Part shown: positions 7,819 through 11,009 of the stretch, piece by piece
Numbering within the stretch: the stretch's first letter is position 1
How the letters are laid out: the number at the start of each line of letters is the position of its first letter
DNA from: DATDAW01 sp036524675
GTDB lineage: Bacteria > Verrucomicrobiota > Verrucomicrobiia > Chthoniobacterales > DASVRZ01
DNA length: 11,009 nt
NCBI GenBank assembly: GCA_036524675.1
Contig: DATDBU010000067.1
Coordinates: forward strand, 1 to 11,009
Reading direction: 5' to 3'
Translations under genes and position numbers: made by a program
Notes under the pieces: model-generated
Told to the model about the DNA's origin: nothing
Seen by the model: only the letters and a program-made list of their open reading frames with translations
Database searches by the model: none

Positions 7819-7874
7819 CCCTCGTCCTCGACAGCACAACATTTCGAGGACGACGGACGAGAACGAGAACGAAG
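7819..7874. repeat. Intergenic inverted repeat plus hexamer tandem repeat
   Basis: TCGTCCTCGA (7822-7831) and TCGAGGACGA (7844-7853) are a perfect 10-bp inverted repeat around a 12-base loop, extendable past one mismatch by CC/GG. Directly after it, ACGAGA repeats about 2.8 times (7857-7874), so the whole right side is a purine-rich GACGAG-type run. No T-run follows on either strand, so it is not an ordinary terminator. It lies between convergent genes (operon end at 7760, - strand gene end at 7956), a usual home for dispersed intergenic repeats. Confidence 0.6.
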
Positions 7875-7955
7875 AGGAAAAAATGTTTAGTTAGAAGCGA
7901 TTCCAAAGAAGCCGACCGATGTTGTCCGGCTCAATTGAAAAGGCTCCTTGAATTC

Positions 7956-8381
7956 TCACGTGCGGAAGCTTGGTGGATGCGATAGTTCGGCCTTGCTCGC
8001 GGTTGCCGCAAAATCGAAAAACAGCAGGCCACTTCCCGCAAAATAGGCGCAAAACAAGAGAGAGACCGTCAAGCCGCCACTCAAGACGCCAAGGAGGGCG
8101 CCGCCAGCTCCGCAGACTACAGCGGTTGCAATCGCGGCACTTGTCCGATGCATTCCTCTGGCATTGCCTATCAGCCGGATAAGATGCGCTGCCGGGAAAA
8201 TGTACAGCCAGAATGCAATCGCGCTGTAGCCGCAGGCGGCAATAGGTAGAAAGAAAAGTCCGAGAGGATCATAGTCGCCTCCAAGGATAAGGATATCAAT
8301 GAAGTAAAGGATGACATAGGCTGGCACCATAAAGGCGGCTGCAGCCAGAACGCCCTGGAATGTATTCCGATAATTAATCAT
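7956..8381 (-). CDS. Small four-helix membrane protein, function unknown
   Basis: A 141-residue protein that I do not recognise. Four hydrophobic segments are clear: about 9-33, 40-66, 81-102 and 104-126. The loop after helix 1 is acidic (GGDYDP, 34-39), the loop between helices 2 and 3 is basic (RLIGNARGMHR, 69-79), and the C-terminal tail is short and polar (SHPPSFRT). The third segment is Gly/Ala-rich (CGAGGALLGVLSGG), which suggests tight helix packing. The ATG at 8381 is chosen; a GTG at 8411 is a possible alternative adding ten residues. The frame stays open further upstream, but that part lies opposite the GNAT gene and is not protein-like. It sits 82 bases after the GNAT gene on the same strand, so the two may share a transcript. 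By the positive-inside rule the basic loop suggests both termini are periplasmic or that topology is mixed; this is weak. Confidence 0.65.
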   Translation of the reverse strand: MINYRNTFQGVLAAAAFMVPAYVILYFIDILILGGDYDPLGLFFLPIAACGYSAIAFWLYIFPAAHLIRLIGNARGMHRTSAAIATAVVCGAGGALLGVLSGGLTVSLLFCAYFAGSGLLFFDFAATASKAELSHPPSFRT

Positions 8382-8463
8382 CGTATTCCCAAACGTGACG
8401 AAAGTGACCACCGGTGTGGCGGCCAGGGGGGCGTTTCCGGTTGATTGGATGAGCGCATGGCAC

Positions 8464-8991
8464 CTACAACTGGCGATAGAAAACGGTAGTGCTGCACAGC
8501 CCGCCCTGCGGCCAGAGGGCGTAGTCGGGAATGACGCCGCACCGCTGCCAGCCGAGATTGGAATACAGTCTCTCGGCATCGCTGCCGCTAACGGTGTCGA
8601 GCACGAGCAGCGTCCTACCAGCGTTGCGCGCTTCGGCCTCGATGGCCCGCAAGAGAGCAGCGCCGACGCCGCGACGGCGGGCGCGGCGATGCACCTGCAT
8701 CTTGGCGACATCGGCACGGTGCGGTTGGTTGTCGGGCATGGTCAACACGAGTTGGACGGTGCCCACGATGGACTGCGAAGCCGTGTCCTCGGCAACCAGC
8801 ACGATGCGCTCGCCGCGTGCGGCACTGGCTAAAACGCCCTTCCAGAATGCAATGGCCTTCGAGCGGGAAAGTGGATGCATAAACCCGATGGAAGCACCAG
8901 CCTCTACGCAGTCTAGGAGCACGTCGGCCAGAGCCTCGGCAGTTGCTGGGTCGGCGCTAGCGCGGCGGACGTTAATCGTGTCGGAGTTCAT
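8464..8991 (-). CDS. GNAT-family N-acetyltransferase
   Basis: A 175-residue soluble acetyltransferase of the GNAT superfamily using acetyl-CoA. Strand beta4 and motif A are visible as VAKMQVHRRARRRGVGAALLRAIE (95-118), in which RRRGVGAA is the R-x-x-G-x-G/A pyrophosphate-binding loop. LLVLDTVSGSDAERLYSNLGW (128-148) is the family's beta5 plus the helix whose Tyr143 often acts as general acid, and RCGVIPDYALWPQG is the usual beta6-beta7 hairpin. The N-terminal ADVLLDCVEAGASIGFMHPLS resembles GNATs annotated for small-molecule or antibiotic-like amines, but the substrate cannot be assigned. The start is the ATG at 8991 with no strong ribosome site. The gene looks clearly more GC-rich than the sequence beyond 10 kb, and it lies next to the mobile-element graveyard, so horizontal arrival is possible. 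Confidence 0.88.
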   Translation of the reverse strand: MNSDTINVRRASADPATAEALADVLLDCVEAGASIGFMHPLSRSKAIAFWKGVLASAARGERIVLVAEDTASQSIVGTVQLVLTMPDNQPHRADVAKMQVHRRARRRGVGAALLRAIEAEARNAGRTLLVLDTVSGSDAERLYSNLGWQRCGVIPDYALWPQGGLCSTTVFYRQL

Positions 8992-9270
8992 TGACGCGAG
9001 GAAACGGCCTAACGACTCAATATTGCTCAGCGACAGGCGGAGCGGGCGCGACCTGTGCCGGTGGGTGGAAAGGTGGTGGCGGTTTGCCGCACAGTCCGTG
9101 ACTGCGGAGCCTGTTCTCTGATGGTATCACTCTCCGTTTTCGCTGACTGGGCCATACGCGGACACACCATCGTGGAGCGGATGGGCCCGAAGCCAATGGC
9201 TCCGGGCAACCGACTCCGAACGCCTGCTTGCAGACGGTTTCCCGCTATTACGGTTTCGCGCTCCGGACTC
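8992..9270. other. Non-coding stretch with hairpins, upstream of IS110 remnant
   Basis: No convincing gene lies between the GNAT start and the IS110-like fragment. Two stem-loops are visible: CAGTC/GACTG at 9092-9104 and a longer one at 9185-9207 (GCCCG, mismatch, AGCC, loop AAT, GGCT, mismatch, CGGGC). IS110 elements carry a structured non-coding end before the transposase, so this may be the remains of such an end; that is inference. Confidence 0.35.
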
Positions 9271-9451
9271 ATGACGAACCAAATGCCTATGAAATCACCG
9301 CCAGCAATACAATCGCAAATACCGCCAAATCCGGACCGCGTCATCGGCCTGGACATTCATCCCGACACTTTCGCCGCCGCTATCGTGGAGGGCCGAGGGC
9401 CGCTCAAAGCTCGTGTTAGCCAGAGTGTCACCCGTGCGTCTCTGCCGTCCC
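9271..9451 (+). pseudogene. IS110-family transposase, N-terminal fragment only
   Basis: From an ATG at 9271 the frame gives a Pro-rich lead, then NPDRVIGLDIHPDTFAAAIV and EGRGPLKARVSQSVTR. This matches the start of IS110-type DEDD transposases, where the Asp of G-L-D (9352-9354) is the first catalytic acid of the RuvC-like domain. IS110 proteins are normally about 320-400 residues; here only about the first 55-60 codons survive before the sequence switches to an IS66 transposase end near 9452. All other catalytic residues and the C-terminal serine domain are missing, so it cannot be active. The join keeps an open frame for some distance, which could mislead gene callers into a hybrid hypothetical protein. 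Confidence 0.65.
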
Positions 9452-9693
9452 CGGTGCGAAAACGCGATCCGGCCCGTGGCATTGGGTCGAAAAAACTGGC
9501 TGCACATCGGCAGCGAAGAAGCCGGTCCACGGGTGGCGGCGATCGCTTCGGTGATGGAAACCTGCCTCGACTCGGTATCAACGCGCGTGGCTACCTGCTC
9601 GACGTGTTGCCCCGCCTTGCCGACTGGCCCGCCTCCAAAGTCAGCGAACTTGCCCCAGCCGCCTGGCTCGCCAGCGGCCGATCCGACGCCTGA
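9452..9693 (+). pseudogene. IS66-family transposase (TnpC), C-terminal fragment with frameshift
   Basis: Two adjoining frames give the conserved end of the IS66 transposase. First comes CENAIRPVALGRKNWLHIG with SEEAGPRVAAIASVMETC (9455-9565). Then, one frame over, RLGINARGYLLDVLPRLAD and WPASKVSELAPAAWLAS run to TGA at 9691-9693. Restoring one missing base near 9566-9567 would join METC directly to RLGIN as in intact IS66 proteins. An intact TnpC is about 500 residues, so at most the last 80 are present; the DDE catalytic core is gone apart from the E-containing CENAIRP region. There is no sign of tnpA or tnpB. It is dead remnant DNA, fused on its left to an IS110 fragment. Confidence 0.8.
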
Positions 9694-9728
9694 CCGTCTT
9701 CGCCGCAGTCAAGCTCTCATCGCCATGC

Positions 9729-9846
9729 TGTTGGCGTGACGGATACGTTTCTTCCACAGCCGTGGCCTCATGCGTTCGCGGATTTGCCACTGCATCTTCT
9801 CGAACGCTCGCGTGCTGTCGCCGTAGTGGAAGTGGCCGATCCATCC
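9729..9846 (-). pseudogene. Group II intron reverse transcriptase/maturase, C-terminal fragment
   Basis: On the - strand the frame beginning at 9846 reads GWIGHFHYGDSTRAFEKMQ followed by WQIRERMRPRLWKKR. This resembles the maturase (domain X) end of group II intron-encoded proteins, which have a GW-x-x-YF/HF-x-x-G-(N/D)-S start and a basic R-x-R-x-x-LWKK finish. Just upstream in this frame is a TGA; a run of six G at the boundary (9845-9850) suggests an insertion that broke the frame. No RT domain, no YADD motif and no intron domain V are seen nearby, so only about 39 codons remain. It points against the IS66 fragment and comes within 36 bases of its stop. The call rests on motif pattern, not alignment. 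Confidence 0.5.
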
Positions 9847-9921
9847 CCCCGTCGCTCAACTCGTGTGAAGACTTCTTCGGGCTCCTTCCGCAACGTGCTC
9901 CGGGATGTCGCTTCCCCGGTC

Positions 9922-9946
9922 GCTTCCCGCAGCTTCAGCGGGAAGC
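9922..9946. repeat. REP-like hairpin, 9-bp perfect stem
   Basis: GCTTCCCGC (9922-9930) and GCGGGAAGC (9938-9946) pair perfectly around a 7-base loop. It lies in the 142-base stretch 9847-9988, which has no gene of its own, between the maturase fragment and the kinase-like gene. No T-run follows on either strand. Confidence 0.55.
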
Positions 9947-9988
9947 TCCTGCGACAACAAGCAACCGCCTCGAGCCGCTAATGCCCTT

Positions 9989-10708
9989 TCAACCCTCCGG
10001 CTTTGCCGGAGTTTCTGACTCAATTCCCTTCTGGTTAAAGTCCTCATCCACAGAAGGAAGCTGGTGTGCCAAGGCAATATCTATTGCTTCTAACAAAGTA
10101 GGGTCTACCTTGGCGCGTTGGGCTGTAACTACATCCGCTCCAAATGTTTTTTGGTCAAGCGCCTGGGTTGCTTCGACGATCCAGTCTCCAGCCATCTCGG
10201 TTGATATGATATGGGTATCAATAACCAGGTCGAAGTTTGATGCGATATCCCATCCTTCGTTGTAGAACCTCGCGACGAACTCTTGCCGCGCCGTGTCGTC
10301 TGCTTTGACGAGTTGCTCAGTTCGCCAGCGGTCGGGCTGGTTTTCCCGGGCCATCAATCGTTCTACTCTGACCGGAAAAGGGGCCTGGAGGCGCACATTG
10401 AGCACGTCTGCATACTTGCTCAGGGAGGAATAACCGCCGCGCCCCAGTATGAGCATCTGCCCTCGATAAGCCAAGGCTTCCATTATTTCATTTAACATCG
10501 AAACAATAAGCAGATTCGTCGCGTTTGCCATGTCCCAAACATTTGGCGGGGATGTATATAACTCGCCAAATTTGGTCAGCCCATATTGTCGGAATATTCC
10601 CTCCAGAACGCTTTTATTGACCACAGTATACCCTAAAACGTCGGTCACTCGCAGGGCAACTTGGGCCGCTCCGCTGCCAATCAATCTAGAAATCGCAATT
10701 GTTTTCAC
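9989..10708 (-). CDS. Cytidylate kinase-like family protein
   Basis: A 239-residue P-loop NTPase of the cytidylate kinase-like family (Pfam AAA_26 type), cytoplasmic. The N-terminus MKTIAISRLIGSGAAQVALR matches the family's SR-x-x-GSG-G-x-x-I-A nucleotide loop, which lacks the classical GKS/T lysine; here the second GG is GAA, a further departure. Other family marks are LILGRGGY (86-93), VRLQAPFPVRVERL (105-118) and the LID-like D-D-x-A-R-x-E-F-x-x-R-F-Y (137-149), followed by DLVIDT (160-165). The phosphoryl acceptor of these proteins is generally not established, so CMP kinase activity should not be assumed. The start is GTG at 10708, the only start codon between an in-frame TAG and the P-loop; no strong ribosome site is seen. 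The last residues (SETPAKPEG) come from a palindromic repeat. An RbsC-like sugar permease gene ends 103 bases upstream on the same strand. Confidence 0.82.
   Translation of the reverse strand: MKTIAISRLIGSGAAQVALRVTDVLGYTVVNKSVLEGIFRQYGLTKFGELYTSPPNVWDMANATNLLIVSMLNEIMEALAYRGQMLILGRGGYSSLSKYADVLNVRLQAPFPVRVERLMARENQPDRWRTEQLVKADDTARQEFVARFYNEGWDIASNFDLVIDTHIISTEMAGDWIVEATQALDQKTFGADVVTAQRAKVDPTLLEAIDIALAHQLPSVDEDFNQKGIESETPAKPEG
9995..10011. repeat. REP-like hairpin overlapping the kinase-like gene's 3' end
   Basis: CTCCGGC (9995-10001), loop TTT and GCCGGAG (10005-10011) form a 7-bp perfect stem. On the - strand it encodes the last few residues (PAKPEG region) of the cytidylate kinase-like protein. 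On the + strand it is followed by TTTCTGACT, a weak T-rich tail, so a terminator for + strand transcription is possible but not convincing. It lies 48 bases from the 9922-9946 hairpin. Confidence 0.55.
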
Positions 10709-10811
10709 CGGTGTTGTCTTTTCGTATGCTTCCCGCTAGCTGCAGCATGTAAAATAACTGCTTCTTTTTACCATTAATATGGTTAACACAGTTCCAAAGT
10801 TCATTTATTTA
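10709..10811. other. AT-rich spacer with small inverted repeat
   Basis: This 103-base gap separates the permease stop from the kinase-like start on the - strand. It is AT-rich and contains ACCAT-TAAT-ATGGT (10770-10783), a 5-bp inverted repeat. On the - strand the repeat is followed by an A-rich, not T-rich, run, so it is not a terminator for the permease transcript; read-through into the kinase-like gene is possible. Confidence 0.35.
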
Positions 10812-11009
10812 TCATTTTGCCTTGCGATGCTGTAAGCAATCGAATGCTACCGCCAGCATCAAGACTGTACCTTTAATAACCATTTGCGTAAATTGGCTCA
10901 CATTGAGCAATACCAGGCCGTTGCTAAGAACCCCTAGAATCAGGACACCAGCAACCACATTGGAAATCTTGCCGAATCCACCTGTTACACTCACGCCGCC
11001 GAGAACACA
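10812..11009 (-). CDS. RbsC-type sugar ABC transporter permease, 3' end only
   Basis: The last 65 codons of an inner-membrane permease of the branched-chain/ribose type (BPD_transp_2). VLGGVSVTGGFGKISNVVAG, then LSNGLVLLNVSQFTQMVIKG and TVLMLAVAFD reproduce the conserved C-terminus of RbsC, XylH and AraH-like permeases. There, LGG-x-S-x-x-GG-x-G lies in a loop and the final segment is the last membrane helix, followed by a short basic tail (CLQHRKAK). The frame is open to the window edge, so about 250 residues lie beyond it. The GTG at 10994 is internal and not the start. The usual partners (periplasmic sugar-binding protein, two-domain ATPase) would be expected upstream, outside the window. 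The sugar cannot be named. Confidence 0.85.
   Translation of the reverse strand, partial: CVLGGVSVTGGFGKISNVVAGVLILGVLSNGLVLLNVSQFTQMVIKGTVLMLAVAFDCLQHRKAK

Noticed and set aside
8382..8717. Longer form of the four-helix membrane protein starting inside the GNAT gene
   Set aside because: The extra residues are Cys/Pro/Ser/Arg-rich, read opposite-frame GNAT coding sequence and do not look like a protein.
8997..9015. GTTAGGC core-like heptamer on the - strand about 20 bases before the GNAT start, like an integron cassette recombination site
   Set aside because: Only one core is present. No partner core or foldable attC arms were found before the GNAT gene or after either - strand gene, and a single 7-mer is expected by chance at this scale.
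1..11009. CRISPR array or toxin-antitoxin or phage-defence cluster
   Set aside because: No regularly spaced direct repeats, Cas, toxin or defence nuclease motifs were found.

Overview
The window looks like bacterial chromosome from a Gram-negative soil or environmental organism of moderately high G+C (mid-50s percent by eye, not computed). The mix fits Verrucomicrobiota or a similar phylum: an AspT/YidE-type carrier, an Acg-type nitroreductase, an MsbA-like exporter operon with a rare glycosyltransferase, IS110/IS66 debris and an intergenic CGTCCTCG-type repeat. This placement is an inference; no rRNA or marker gene is present.

Bases 1-3786 (+ strand) hold three separately spaced genes with a stress or redox flavour: a universal stress protein whose 5' end lies outside the window, a large AspT/YidE-family membrane carrier with two internal RCK_C (TrkA-C) domains, and an Acg-family FMN-binding nitroreductase-like protein with a strong ribosome binding site. 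Bases 3787-4163 hold a strong GC hairpin and a doubtful 62-codon reading frame.

Bases 4164-7760 (+) form a tight three-gene operon: an MsbA-type ABC exporter (TMD-NBD fusion), a left-handed beta-helix acetyltransferase starting one base after the ABC stop codon, and a GT-B-like glycosyltransferase overlapping the acetyltransferase by ATGA. The likely theme is making, O-acetylating and exporting a glycan or glycolipid. This is the best candidate for an undescribed system here.

Bases 7761-8991 hold a repeat-bearing intergenic spacer and then two - strand genes convergent with the operon: a four-helix small membrane protein of unknown function and a GNAT acetyltransferase.

Bases 8992-10011 are a graveyard of mobile DNA. 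An IS110-type transposase N-terminus is fused to an IS66 transposase C-terminus that carries a one-base frameshift. On the opposite strand follows the C-terminal tip of a group II intron maturase, and then two REP-like hairpins, one of which runs into the end of the next gene.

Bases 9989-11009 (- strand) carry a cytidylate kinase-like protein and, upstream of it, the 3' end of an RbsC-type sugar ABC permease that runs out of the window. This end is visibly more AT-rich than the rest, so the IS/intron scar may mark a boundary between chromosomal segments of different history.
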